A stretch of 64,000 bases of DNA, from NCBI GenBank assembly GCA_948567375.1, contig OX419756.1, forward strand, positions 61,792,552 to 61,856,551, read 5' to 3'. Below the pieces are notes generated by a model. The model worked only from the letters and a program-made list of their open reading frames with translations. It made no database searches and was not told the origin of the DNA. A program made the position numbers and the translations under genes. The DNA is from Lunularia cruciata (Eukaryota; Streptophyta; Marchantiopsida; Lunulariales; Lunulariaceae). Below are positions 11,240 to 24,365 of the stretch, piece by piece. Position 1 is the first letter of the stretch. Each line of letters begins with the position of its first letter.

Positions 11240-11677
11240 TAGTGGGAGACCATTCCCATTGATATTTTGGGTACTCCACATATCAATGGGAATGGTCTAA
11301 GAGGACTTTTTTTGTAGAGTGGGAGTACACAAAGGAGGAAATTTGTTTCTTACCATTGTAATTTGGATTGTTTTCCCATGCAAGATTGGAAAGCCAAGAG
11401 ATATCTTGCTCAGAAATGTGTATATTCATCATAAAGACCACTTTTCAAGAATCAAAGGATTTGAGAAAATTCTAAGTGAGATATGAGTACATGAAGCAAG
11501 ACAAATTCAACCAAAATGTACAAACAGAAGGATTCTAAGAGTTTTATGACCAGTTTTTATGATCTATCATACGTGGAGTTGGATAAGAGACAAAATTTTA
11601 GTTCTGATAAAAGAAATGTTATGTTGGAGCAATAAATCTAATATGATCAATTCAAGTTGGAATATTGGAAATCAAGT
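11240..11677. repeat. Repeat X, copy 1 (no coding content seen)
   Basis: Matches 34,245-34,682 nearly end to end. Both copies are followed by the same chromovirus LTR, so they record one old insertion site that was later duplicated. No gene is visible in it. Confidence 0.7.
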
Positions 11678-12030
11678 TGTAAAAGACCAAGGAGAGAAAT
11701 AAGAGAATGGAAGATTGGAGCAAAAGATCACATTAGGACTCTTGAATGAAGAAAAATCCAAATGCCTAGCATAAGCTTGGGCATTGGTATTTATAAGGAA
11801 CATATAAGGCTCTTGGGAAGCTTCCTAAAAGCTATCTTCTTAGAGTGCAAGCTAAGCTAACCTTCTTGAGAAGTTTCCATGTAGAAACTATATACTTGGC
11901 ATGCAAGCTAAGCTAGTCGGGAAGCTTCCCAAGAAGCTTCCTTCTAGAAGCCATCTACTTGGCATGCAAGCTAACCTAGTTGGGAAGCTTTCCAACAAGC
12001 TTCCTCCAAGAAGTCTTATGATAACCTAGC
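11678..12030 (-). repeat. Chromovirus LTR, left part (interrupted)
   Basis: Same LTR family as 41,505-41,930, including the GAAGCTTC-rich block and a TATAAATACC-type box on the minus strand near 11,797. The match fades at about 12,030 and resumes at about 16,075, so about 4 kb has been inserted into it. Confidence 0.75.
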
Positions 12031-12097
12031 AAATATCATTTTTGCGGTAACCAAGTAAGTAAAGTTTATTTTGTGAGACGGCTTGTCTCTCACTTTA

Positions 12098-12741
12098 TGG
12101 TAGCGCACCATAGACTAAGAAGGCAAAGAACCCAAACTCCATCATACTCTTCCAAGGCTAACACTCCAGTACTCAAGACGTTGCTCACTAGAGAACTCAA
12201 TGAGAGAGAGATAGTTGCAAATGAAAGGATGATGAGTACCTCTTGACCCCTTGTTTATATACTTGTGAAATATTTACGCACCCAAGTTACAAATTATTGG
12301 AGTAACTCAAGTTACTAGGCTAAAATTCAAGTAAAGTCAAAAAGTATAAAGAAATATCCATCCACATAGGCATATTCCACTAAGCATGTGATTTTATCTT
12401 GACCCAACCACTAAGTCAAGATTCCTTCACATGGGCTATCCTTGGACTATAGAAGAATCCAAAACAAAAAGGCTTGTGGGCCCAAGAGTTCTCAACTCTT
12501 TTCTCAAAGCCAAACATCTAGGAATAATACCAAGTCAACACACTAGAATCCAAAATAGTGGTGCTCATCTTCTCCACTTCCTCTAAAGTAAGGTCCACTC
12601 TATCTTAGCTATAACTAACTTTAGCTAATTATGACTAATGTAGAACCATTGTTTATCTCTATATAAATAAAATCTCTCTAGTACTTGTGATACCAAGCTA
12701 AATATCACAATACCAACACACGTGCACAAATGGGTGTGACA
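12098..12741 (-). repeat. Solo LTR-2
   Basis: A 644-bp copy of LTR-2 with TG and CA at its ends and no internal region on either side. The flanking 5-mers (CTTTA, GTTCT) do not match, so no target duplication is visible. On the minus strand a TTTATATAGAG box lies about 90 bp inside its start. Confidence 0.6.
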
Positions 12742-13384
12742 GTTCTTGTAAAGATACTAGTCAGAAATGTCCAAATACAAAGGCAAACAATAACAAACAA
12801 TTCTTCTTGGTTGCATCTTTAATCTCTAAGGTAGAAATTACACCCAAAAGAGAGTAACAAGCATTGATTATAGTCTTGTCACAATTATCACTCCATAATC
12901 AAAATACTATCCAATCTTTCCAAATAAACTTCTATTGTGATGATTCAAACTTTTCCAAAGATGGCTACTTCCCTACAAAACTACTTCATTGCAAACAACT
13001 TTGCTTCAGAATTGTGTTCAACCCCTCCATTGAAGGCACAACTTCCTTGATCTATATTGCTTTGCATCAACCCTATACTGCACTCACAAATATAGAATAT
13101 TACCAACACTACCTCTCAGATTTTTCAAGGGATTGCTTCAATTCCACTTCACTTAGGATCAAACACATAGAATGAAGATCAAGGCTGTGGACTCCAACAT
13201 CCAACAAACACATTGAATTTCTCCACACACTCACAACTCAAATACAGGATTGATACTTGGAATTAAGCTAAAGCGACAAGCAATAAGAACCCAACACTTT
13301 GCTTTATCTATCTTCAAAATTACAAATGCTGAACAACATAAGACTGAAAATGCCTCCTTTAAATAGTAAAGCATTCAAAAATTA
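12742..13384. other. Unassigned stretch
   Basis: No coding region or repeat partner recognised. It lies between the solo LTR-2 and the end of the accessory coding region, all inside the 4-kb insertion. Confidence 0.5.
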
Positions 13385-15588
13385 CTAAAAATAATACCGT
13401 TCTACAATAACTCTACAAAATTGCAGATCCAGAATGACAATGCACCTCTTCATATCTACCATTTCTCCTATCACTTCACTATGAACTACAATTGCACTCA
13501 TATCTATTCTATCTACGTCATTATCTACTGACCCATTCCTTTTTATTGTCTCAAGTAGCTCACCTGATGACACTTGCACTCCTACTTCTACTACTTAAGA
13601 CTTCTTCTCTAACTTTATCTCACTACAAAGTCTATCCAAGTCTGATCTAATGAGATCTAATTTGAGACAGACATTGTCTCCTACCTCTAATATCTTCCTA
13701 TCTACATGATTTTGTAGATGAATCAAAAGATTATTCAACTCTGTGTACTTTGCCTTCCTCTTCCTCATCTCTTGCACCCAACAACTTCAACTTGTGAGTC
13801 TTGCTTCTTCCAACTTTCCTTCAACTTCAATACTGAGCAGCACTCTCAACTCATTTACCATTGCTCCCACTGCTTTTGACTCTGCAACTATCTTTTCTTT
13901 CATTTTCTTTCTCTCCTTGTCAAGCTCATTGTGATACATCACCAACTTGCCCCTCAAACTCAGCCTTCATTGCTTCCTTCTCTTGTTTATTCAGCAGGGG
14001 TTGATCTTCCACTCCTCTCAACAATCCTTGCAAGCATTCTTCCTCTCAACTACGCTCTGTCAACTCTTGCTGCCAAGCTTGGTCCCTATCTGCCACTTTC
14101 TTCCTCATACTCTCCAACTCCTACTCCATCATTGTTGCACTCACCTTTGAATGTATCACCTCCACTTGTGCATCGACAATTTCCCTATTCAGCACTTCAA
14201 CCAACACCATCTTCTCCTTTACTTCCCCTCTACATTTCACCAAGTCCTCCCTCATTGCTTCTGAGTTTTTGCTCCAAAGAATTGACTCCACTCAAAGTTC
14301 TTTGGCTTCCAATCTCTACTCTCATTAGCTTGCTGCTCAAAAATGAAGTTTCAGCACTCCACTTTGTCAAAAACACTAATTCATCCTTCATGTCCAGATT
14401 AGCACTCGCTATCTTGACCTTCTTTTGCTGCAAAAACACCAACAGTGGACACATGACCTTTGATAGATACTCTACTCCATCACACTTCCTATCATTGTCT
14501 CTTCCATCTTTCCCCTCAGCATGTAACACTTTGACTAGTACCTTACCCCAAAGACATGATCTTTGTATCTTCAAAGTTTCTTCATCCGAGCTCTCCTCCT
14601 TCTTGGTGGTAACCTTACTTGGTCCAACAGCGACTACTTGAGCACTTCTCTTTCCCTTGGCCCCTCTTGGACATACCAAGACACCCTCTTCTTCCTTCTC
14701 ATGCTCATGCTTGCCTTTTGACATCTCTGGACTTGGCTTCTCTGCTTCCACAACCCTTCCTCTTGATTGTTGGACTTCAACTTCTCCTTCACTACCACTG
14801 CTTGATTCCTCACTCCGTAGTGTGAACTCTTCTTCTCCTCCCAAGGCTTCTCCCTTCAACTTGTTTTCTCCTTTTGATTCCTCCTCTAAAGTAAACAGAT
14901 TCAGCCCAAAGTAGAAGTGAGTTGCAAAGGGTACAAAGTATTGTGGTTTTATATCCATTCTCCAACCCATAATTATCTACCCCACACGTTGTTGTAGACA
15001 CTTTGCTCAATCCACCACTTCTCTTGCAAACATCTGATGAAAGAATATTGCCTGCTGCATTGTGACCTAGGTGGTTGTCTCTAGCTTGAATATAGCCATC
15101 ATTGCGCTTATGATCCCTCTTTGCACTGGATCTCTATAACTATCCACCTTATACCCATTCTTAGTGCACTATTGATTAAAAGAATTCCTAACCTTGGCAG
15201 TTTCTTCAAACGTATCACACTTCCAATAGAAGGTGGTACCCCTTACCTCTCTTGCTTCTCTGTCCAGGACTAATCTCAACTCTGACTCTATCCATTGAGC
15301 CAGATTTCCTTTCTTCTCTTTATGCTTTGGCCCATCCTTGCAATCACTCGTGGCAATCTCTGCCATGAAACTTGGAAAGCTAAAATTCCAATTCCAGGCC
15401 AGAAAGGTGATACAGAGTCTCGATAAGACCTCAAGCCTTGCCACTACATCCAACCTATGCATTGCAAGACCCCTCACCACATTCTGCTTACTCACTTTTG
15501 GGGCCATTGTGTGCTTCCTCACTCTCCGCTTATGAAAGATCAAATCCAAGATTCGAACCCACTCCTCTTGCATATTCAAAATTTGCAT
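13385..15588 (-). pseudogene. Unrecognised large accessory coding region (broken), transposon-associated
   Basis: On the minus strand 15,588 to 14,230 is one reading frame with only a handful of stops. After a shift near 14,225 it continues as coiled-coil-like sequence and then one frame from 13,777 to 13,385. About 730 codons in all. The N-terminal part (from MAPKVSKQNV near 15,507) looks globular, with RGTTFYWKCDTFEE near 15,230. The middle (14,900-14,500) is very charged: Glu/Lys/Ser runs such as EEESKGENK and KKEESSDEE. The last part has Leu/Lys/Glu heptads (KHEHEKEEE, NREIVDAQVEVIHSKV). I do not recognise the family. At least one of the breaks is TGA at a position that could be Trp. Possible identities are an extra ORF of an LTR element or a captured host gene. 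Confidence 0.6.
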
Positions 15589-16074
15589 TCCTTTGGAGGA
15601 CTCTTAATAGTGATAAGATAGCATCTAGACATTGGAGTGCTTCCTCACGGAAATCTCAATTTTATAGTCCTTTGCTGATTTTTCATTCTGCAGTCGCTGC
15701 TCCCTGTTACTCACCGATTTTATGAATTTGCTTCTTGTCACTTTCAAGAACATCTTGGTCCCGAGGTAGTCACTTCCTTCCCATGTACTTTCTTAATTGG
15801 CGGAACCCAAAGAAGTTTGTTACAAGATCTTTGGATCAGGTTGCGCTACCCGATACAAAGTCTTTGTCTTTGTATTTCATCTTGTCCAACCCAAGTCCTT
15901 TGGACTTGACCCAAGGTCAACTTTGGGTTTATGCCAAACACCCAATTCTTCACATTTATTCCTTGTTTAGCCCTCCTTTGGCTTTACCAATGCACTTCTT
16001 CTTCTTACTTTAAAAAACAAAAAAGTGGGTACCACAAGTCCCCTACTTGGTATACATGTTACCTAATACTTGGA
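15589..16074. other. Region upstream of the accessory coding region
   Basis: Somewhat richer in CpG than the neighbouring transposons. The minus frame can be followed upstream of 15,588 only in short pieces. It may hold the promoter or leader of the accessory region. No clear LTR edge seen. Confidence 0.35.
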
Positions 16075-16191
16075 AGGTACCAAGAAGTTTCCTAGATGGT
16101 CTAAACATATTCTTATAATTGTTGGCTAATTTTACCTATTTGCTACTTTGTTGATCTTGACTTACTTGTCTATAAACTCCACATTGTTACA
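16075..16191 (-). repeat. Chromovirus LTR, right part
   Basis: Resumes the LTR left at about 12,030: the AAGAAGTTTCCTAGAT word, the GGCTAATTTTAC word, and the end CCACATTGTTACA, which corresponds to the LTR start TGTAACAAT on the minus strand. Confidence 0.7.
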
Positions 16192-18589
16192 CCCTTGGAG
16201 TTGTGCCTTTAGGGAAGGGTTGTATGTGTCTTTGTAGTGAAAGTTTTTAGAGTGAAAGAGAGTTTGGAGTGAAGTGAACCATCACCTTCAAGATTAATTT
16301 GAAAGCTATTTGTAGTGAATGTGATCTTTAGTTTTCCCTTTTCCATAATGTGCCATAGGATCACACTACACTTTTTTGGGATTGGTTTCTACACCAAGAG
16401 ATTAAACAAAAAATCATAAAACAAATTATAGCTGAGTGATTTTTCTTCACTTTTGGTCACTTGGATATTTGAAGGACCAATCTGTTCTCACCAACTTTAC
16501 TAAAATTAGTGCAACCATAAGTCGCCATGATTCAATATTGACAATTATTCATCATGTGCTTCAAAAACTGAAAATAATCTTAAAATCATATATTCATAGT
16601 GTTGACTCAATCTAGATATCTAATATAAAAGATTGAACAATATACATTCAAATAAGTAGATTACCGTAATATTTGATATATTGTGATGAAGGAATTAATA
16701 GTAACTATTCAAATTTGTAAAAGACATAGAAATCACACACTAAAAAATTTAAGTGATCAAATGAACATTGGTTTAATGTTGTTATTTGATTAAAAGTAAT
16801 ATTATAATTATGCATAAAAAATTTAGAATGAGTAAACATGGAATGAAGATTGATTCTATGTTTATAATTGATGTACAAATAGTATTAGAATCAAGCATTG
16901 AAAAAATCATCAGTGAACTTCAATAAGATGAAAATATAAAATTTTTAGGTCAATATTGATAAAAATTTTAATTATTTACTTCTAAAAATAAAATAATTTT
17001 TTACTTATAATATAAATAAATGTAAGTTTTTTAATGTTATAATCCAAAATTTAAAAGTAATACTAGAATCAATATAAGTCAAGACTGAACAAATCATCAT
17101 TTGACATATGAATATACAGAACTCTCCTAATTTAATATGTCAAGAAAAGTCCAATAGTTGAAATATGCATCTTGTTCTCAAAATAATTGATTGTTATTCA
17201 TGGTAGCCAAGCAACACAACACAGTAAGAGATTGACCAAAACAAAAGTTCACATTATACAACTCTAGAAGATTCTATACACAAGTATCCAAGAAAGTAAA
17301 TGTTGTAATCAAAATCAAAATATCTTTGTTATTTTCTCTCCAAAACACCAATGGGTTTTCTAGAGTGACACAAGACAAAAAATCACTACATATAGCATTT
17401 TATTTTAAGAATGGTTAAATATCTTGGTTATTACAAATATAAACCAAAGGTTGAGAATTTTAGTCTTCTCTATACATTAATAAAGAAGAAGATGTATGAC
17501 AATTACAAATAGAACATAAGTGGAAAATATCAAAAATGAGTGATCTAGTTTAGTTTAGTAGACCTTGTGAGATATGTCATATAGATTTTGCAAATTACAA
17601 GATTCTCATGATAAAAGTAAGTTTCTACATTGTTTAAATATTATGCAAAGCTAAAAGTTGAACAAGACCATATTATCCTTAGTATGAATAAGCATGGATG
17701 GTCAAATATTGTATTCACTATTGTGATAAATGATACTTGAATATATAGTGTTTGTATTTTGTTCATTATTGACTATCTAAATAGTTAGATTTGTACCTAA
17801 ATATAATATTTGAAATATTATTTTGCCTTAGTCACACTAAGATTATGTATGCTTAATAACCAATCAAATTTTCCAGCTAGTTGTATGAATAAATATACAA
17901 ATAACTACCTCTCCTTGCATAAGTTGTAAACTATAAGCTTTGTGTGTGTTATAAGAATTCCAAAAAACAACTAAGTTGGATGAGCACATGAAGAAATGTT
18001 TTACATAGGTTAAAAAATATACAGGAAAAATAATTTAGAAAATAGTAAACGCCAAAATCTCCAATCATTATCCTAAATTTTTTTATAACATTTGTCTAAG
18101 TTGGAGTGCATGTTGTTTTTGTTCAAATCAAATATCCACTTATATGAACAAATGACTAAGAAAATAAAATAAAATAAAATTCACCCTACCTTCTTTGATA
18201 CTTTCCATAAAGTCTTCGTATCATGCAAAAACCAAAGTCTTTGTATTGGATGAACATAGAAGTATGAATGTTTGGTTTAAATATTTAGTTCTTATAACTA
18301 AGAGTATCCACCATATCACCTTCCACCAATAATTATTCAGATTTGAGATGAAAGACATAGCAACAAATATTCAGAGCAAGAATATTTATTTTGTTGAGTT
18401 CTTGTTACCATAGGATTAAAAAAAAGAAACTTCCTCAAGAGGATTGGCAAAGAGAGGATGAGAACAAGCTATGGGTTGGTTTGTTTGAAGGCATACTCTT
18501 AGTCAAGTGGTTGTATTGGATGAACATAGAAGTATGCATTTTGTGGTTTAAATATTTAGTTCTTATAACTAAGAGTGTCCACTAGCCAT
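16192..18589. repeat. Repeat E, copy 1: AT-rich, non-coding
   Basis: About 2.4 kb with no convincing reading frame. Copies are at 34,952-36,215 (first half only) and 58,550-61,124. Copies 1 and 2 start directly at a chromovirus LTR end. It could be a non-coding retrotransposon interior or an old host sequence next to the insertion. Copy 1 runs into a gypsy-1 gag on its right. Confidence 0.75.
18241..18582. repeat. 70-bp direct repeat, 271 bp apart, at the E/block B junction
   Basis: 18,241-18,311 recurs at 18,512-18,582 with small changes. The second copy abuts the start of the antisense gag. Repeat E copy 3 has the sequence once only, at about 60,705, so the second copy here arose with the rearrangement. 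Confidence 0.75.
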
Positions 18590-19735
18590 CTCCAACTTCT
18601 TCCTTGGAGTCTTTGTTGATGATGTTGAACTAGTAGTGCAAATACTCCTTGTGTGCATTTGACTATCCTTACTAGGAGTAAATTCTTGATAAGAATGTAT
18701 ATCATTTGCAAAGCATGATCTCTTCTTCCCTTGTGCCAAAGGCTCCAAGTTAAGACCTTTGGAGTTTGAGAATTCTTTCTTTTTATACTTGCTCTCTATC
18801 ACATCTATGGATACTATCCCCTTACTTCCATTTTTGCATAAGAGGCACTAGGGCTTCACCACCTCCTTCTTACTTTCCATTTGCCTCCTCACAACACCTT
18901 CATGCATGGTATGTGAAATTTTGGCAATTCTTTTGGATGTGACATCTACTTCCACAACCAAAATAATTTTTTTTCATTGAAATTGCTAGTTAGTTTACCT
19001 CCTCTATATGGATAGTTCCATAACCCCTAGGTCCTATCTCAACATTTTGGTCCACCTCTTTCTTCTGCCATAGTTGCACCACATTAATCTTGAGATTTGC
19101 AATTTACTTATACCATATAAAAGCTTGTGGAGGATGTTCAACCTCCTTCACCACCACATCACTCTCATCTCCTTCTAAATTCTCCTCCATACAATTTGCA
19201 ATATTGATAGTTTCCACCTTGGAAGAAGGTTTTTCATATCTCACCTTGCTTTGAATTTTCAATTTAAACACTCCTATAACATTCTTGGTGAGTATGGCTG
19301 CTATCCCACTCATTGTAGTCTCCACATCACCCCCACTCCTCCTCAACACTATGCATAAGTTGGATTCTAACTTCTCCACTCTTTTCACATAAAGTCTCAC
19401 TTTATCTCCATATCCTTGCTTGAGGAAGGTAATCTCACTCATTAATCTCTCTAACTCTCATCCAATTTTTTCCCCAATGAGTTTTGTAATCAAACTCTCT
19501 TAAGACTCCTCTTGCCCACTTGTTGAATTTTTTTGGTATTCGAACTCATACCATATAAGAGCGACATCCTCAAAGAAATCCGATACCCATTGGGCCCACT
19601 CATTCTTCCTTCTCTCATTGTTTTCTATGCAAGCCCTCTTGAAGTCTCTCATAAAAGCCTCCAATTCCTCTCAATTCTTGCCAAAGAAAATGAGAAGTCT
19701 TTCCATCTTAATCCTTCACTACCTTTCCTTCCTTT
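18575..19735 (-). pseudogene. gypsy-1 gag remnant (block B)
   Basis: Minus-strand pieces 19,442-19,104 (MSEITFLKQGYGDKV start, Lys/Glu-rich) and 18,802-18,569 match the gag at 3,258-4,905 and 62,545-64,000. The middle part around 19,020-19,100 is shortened. Frameshifts and stops prevent a product. Confidence 0.85.
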
Positions 19736-21306
19736 ATATATATGTAATTTTTTATATCTCTCACCTTATAACTAATAAAGTACAAACATGACTAACACCA
19801 TTTTAGAGAAGTCAACCATAGATAATAAAAAAGATTAAAGTTTCTCTAAGATTTCCACCACATGATCAAATCCCAAAGTGCATATCAGTCAAATTCTCAT
19901 TGATAGTTTATCCATCAATTGAAAAGTTTTTTATCATTAAACTTGAGAACAGTCTAATGAAGGTATTTTCTCCATAGTTATACTAAGACTCTCCCCAAGA
20001 TCTTTCATCAAAGTCTCCAGAAGTGCTATTAATCCACTACACTCATGCCCTTTTGGAAGTCCTTATACTCCACAAACCTCTCACAACTCCTTGGTTTTAG
20101 ATCTCTCTCCTCCCAATCTTGATGAAGAAGATCCAACATATAATTCCAAGTCAAGTTAACCTCTCGTCTGCCTCAATCTCTTACTCTCAAAGGCCATTGA
20201 ACATGAACTTGCCTTATATCTCTTCTCTCCATATAAAAACACTTAGAACCACTCTTTCCTCCAAGTGGTGTAGGTTTTGGATCCTCTATACACTCTTTTC
20301 AAATTCTACTCTAAACTTGTTTCTTTTAATCAACCCCTACAATCAGCTCAAACCCTTATAGGACCTTGCATAACATCAAATTCCACTCTTGATGCCCCCT
20401 CATGCTTCCAAGATGAGTCTTAACACTCAAATATGATTTTGGTTATTCTCACACTCTTCATGCATGAGAACTCAACTCCCTTAAAACGACCCTTCTTCAC
20501 AATCTCAGTTAATCCTCCCAACTAGTAACCCCAAATTCTTTGACATTTGCACACACAAGCTCCATCTACGGAGTCCTTCCCTACAAAATTTCAGTTGTTT
20601 TTATTGAGCCATTTAGCTAACAACCTCTCTATTTATCACATATCTTCCAAGATTTGGTCTAAAACCATCCCCCTCACTTGAGAAATTTATAACTTCTTAT
20701 GCAAGAATGATCTATTCTTAATTTGTAAACCAAAAAATAGAATCTCTTGCACTAATTTTTTTTAGAATTTTAAGAAAAATCCATTGAAAAATTGAGAAAT
20801 AAAAAACTCTATAAAAAATTCTAGAGATCATGTAATTTACATGAATATTTTACACTTCCACCTTCCAAAACTTCTAGCTTAGCATGTGTAGCGCTTATAA
20901 TATTTTTAAGTGTCCCACCTGAAAGATTATTCAAGCTTTCCTTTATGAAAATTTAAGATCCACATACCAAACTTGAGGTTTTGCCCAAAATCACCATTAT
21001 CTCCAAAATTTACAATCCACCTCACACAATCTCTCCAAATCATCTCATGTATGTAGTATATATAATATCAACTCAAAAAAACTATAATGAACCATAAGGT
21101 TTACAAATATATCCAAGATCTCCTCTCCTACATAAGTTTAGCCTTCTACTCACCTAATGTTCTCTCCAAATGAGCTCTCATAGTCTTTTGTCTAATATAT
21201 ATCTAAACATGGAACATTATCTTGCCTTCTAAATAGTACATAGTAAAGAAACCAAAAACGTGAGCCATTCTCTCTTTCATTCAAGATGAACCTCTAATGG
21301 CTATTA
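19736..21306 (-). other. Non-coding leader-like stretch (block B)
   Basis: Collinear with 4,906-6,532 in block A. No coding region. It lacks the (TA)n expansion and the palindrome found there. Confidence 0.55.
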
Positions 21307-22013
21307 GTGTAGTAAAAAATGGACTACAAAGGCAAAGGATGACAACTCTATCGCATTCTTCCAAAGCTAGAACTACAAAGTACCTCCAAGACTCAAGACA
21401 TTGCTCACTAAGAACTCAATGAGAGAGATAGTTACAAATGAAAGGATGATGAGTATCTTCTCACCCCTAGCTTATATAATTGTGAAAAATTAATAAATAA
21501 AAATATAAGATAATAAGTAATAATAAGTAACCAAGATAATAATAAGTAACCAAGGCTACTTATTATCACAACAACTCAAGTTACTAGGCTTAAAAGTAAA
21601 AAAAATAATCTAAAAGTCTAAAGGAATATCTAAGCACATGGGAGTACTCCCATGAGTAGGTGATTGTATCCTCACATGCCAACTAATTCAAGGATTCCTT
21701 TACATGGCTATCCTTAGACTAGAGAAAAATTTCCACCCCAAGAAGGCTTTTAGACCTAAAAGTTCCAAAATCTCCCCTCAAAGTCAAATACCTAGGAATA
21801 ATAGCAAGACAATACACTAGAAGACAAAATAATGATGTTCACTATTTTCCCTTCCTCTAGAATAGGGTCACTTTTATATTAGCTAGGACTAAGTCTAGTA
21901 ATCATGACTAATTTACAAGCTTAGCTTAACTCCATATAGACAATATTTTTCCACTACTTGCAATACTAAACTTAATATTCCTATAGAGCATACATGCACT
22001 AACAAGTGTTATA
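21307..22013 (-). repeat. LTR-2 copy in block B
   Basis: Aligns with 6,533-7,198 and 12,098-12,741, with a few insertions such as an AATAAGTAA-rich run near 21,510-21,560. Confidence 0.6.
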
Positions 22014-23545
22014 GAACTGCCAATAAAATCTTGCCAATCCATTAAATACTTGGAATTTTATGGCATCCTTTGGGGTAAGCTAATTATTAATGGCCTTGAT
22101 TTTCTCCTCTTCTATCTTGATCCGCTTTGATAGGACCTTATGATCCAAAAAGGTAACTTCCTTATACCAAAACGGACACTTTGATCTCTTGTAGTAAAGC
22201 TTCCATTGGTGTAGTCATCTTAAGATTTATTATATGTAACTCCTGTGTTTTACCTCTACCATATCTTACCTCATCCAAAGAACACCACCATATATAGATC
22301 CAATAGCCCATCCAACACCCAATAATGCTTTGGTAATTTTCATAGGTACCTATGAAAATCACTAGAGCAAAAGGTAAAACTCTCTATTCAAATATCTATA
22401 CCTTATGTGAAAGGTAATCTTTTGCACATCTTGCTTGTCAATAGGAATTTTCCAATAGTTTCTTTAAAGGTCCAATTTGGAGAAGTATTATGCTTCACTG
22501 GATTTATCCAATAAATCATCAATTCAAGGCAAAGGATACACATTCTTCATTTTTTGTTTATTAAGGCCATGGTAGTCAATAGAAAATTGAATTCCTCCAT
22601 CCTTCTTTGGTACAAAGAGAATTGGTGCTCCCTAAGAGGATGTATTTTATTGTATAAAATCCTTCTCCAACAACTCAATCAACATTTTTTGAAGCTCTTC
22701 TAACTCCTTTGGTGAGAGCTTATAGATTGATCTACTCACTAGAGTACTACTTGGTAATAAATTTATCTTGAAAGTCATACCTTGATCAAAAGGCTACCTC
22801 TTTGGATGATCATCTAGAACACATTTACAAATTCTTGACTATTTGATCAACCACTATCTTTTGATCTTCATTATTCCACAATAGGTTTGATTCATATAGT
22901 AAAAGTAAGAATATTTTCCTCTAAACCTTGTAATATAGCTACTATATTGATAAACTTCCCATTTTGGGACAGATTGTTCTTAGATATCTTACTCAAAAGT
23001 GCCAAAAACATAATTGGTAATTTGTGTGGTACTTGAATATATTTTTGAGTCCAACCAAATTGAACCTTATGATGTTCAAGCCAAAGAAGACCTAGATTGA
23101 TATTATAGTATGAGGAGGTGACTATAAATCTCATGTACTTAGAATACTCCTTCCCAATCTTTAATGCAAAAGGTTGTGAGGTTTAGAGTGCAAAACCCTT
23201 TCTACCATCTACCATCATCAATTTATTGCACAAAATTGGTTTTATAAGAATATTTAATTCTGTTGCTAATTTCATGGACATATAATTCTCCAAACTTCTA
23301 AAATCTACCAAAACTCTACAACCACAATCTAATATCATACCTTGCAAGTGAATCAAACTTGCCTATGTTGAGCTTTCAATCCCATTGGAACATGTCAAGT
23401 TCTTTGTAAGTGACTTAATATCTCCAATAGGAGATATTAAGCTCTTTATCATGTTTCCATGATCATTATGCTCCATAAACTCCATTTGGGTAACTTGATG
23501 GGGTTTTTATTCTAAAGTGAATGTTGAAAATGTGATGTTCCATTT
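22014..23545 (-). pseudogene. Chromovirus-type gypsy protease-RT fragment (block B)
   Basis: Same content and edges as 7,199-8,777. The protease end LLWLEHHKVQFGW lies at 23,134-22,892, and the RT KKDGG-type motif near 22,600. The catalytic protease motif reads DFRS. Several stops. Confidence 0.82.
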
Positions 23546-24365
23546 GCTAGAGAAATCAAATTGGATTGAAAGAACAATGAAATACAAAATTTACTATTCT
23601 CCGAGCAAAAAATAATTCATCAATCTAATAAGGAGCAACATGCATAGAAATTACACAAATTTCATATGGTTAGGTCATCCATCCATGTCCACAATTGCAT
23701 AGGACTTTATTCATTCAAGGAGTGTCAAAAAATCTCAATTGACTATTGACACTACAACATTTATATATACTTGGATTTGTCATCCCTTATCTAGTTTTGG
23801 AATGTGTCGTGCCAATTGATCCCATATCTAAACCTTGATTGTATGGTACCAATTGATACATATCACCTTCCCGTAGGACATTCCTGCAAGAGCCATTCCC
23901 AAAATAGAATCATGTAGTCCCATAATAGAATCCCATAAGAGCCATTCACACAACCATCCTTATAGCTCCAATAGCAAATCCCATATGTCCCAAAACCAAT
24001 CTTGTAGCTCCTGTAGAACACATTGTCTTAAACTTCATGTGGATGTACCTTTTTTCTAGAACTCCATTTTCTATGATCTTTGTACTTATGGAAAGTCCTT
24101 GAGAAGATGCTTCCAATGAGATAAAGTATGTCTAATTTGAATTTTTATTCATTAAAAAAAACCCCAATGTGAATTGCTTTTTTGTGTACTACCATAAATA
24201 GAATCTTTTAATTTGAAGATCTATCCCATACTTACTCTTATACACTCTCATAGAAGATCTATATTGTATTGACTCTTTAAATTTCCTATAGAGTACTTTT
24301 CCAATATAACATTTCTATAATTAATCAAACCCCACAAAAACATATCTCCCACTTGGACTCTAACA
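23546..24365 (-). repeat. Ty1/copia LTR (block B)
   Basis: Starts TGTTAGAGTCC on the minus strand at 24,365 and ends near 23,546. Homologous to 8,778-9,648. Confidence 0.75.

Noticed and set aside
12098-12741. Target duplication around the solo LTR-2
   Set aside because: The flanking five bases do not match in any register I tried, so I do not claim one.
13931-14641. A 236-codon Ser/Pro/Leu-rich frame on plus
   Set aside because: It is antisense to the accessory region. The minus frame continues over a longer distance and shows charged and coiled-coil patterns, so the plus frame is a shadow.
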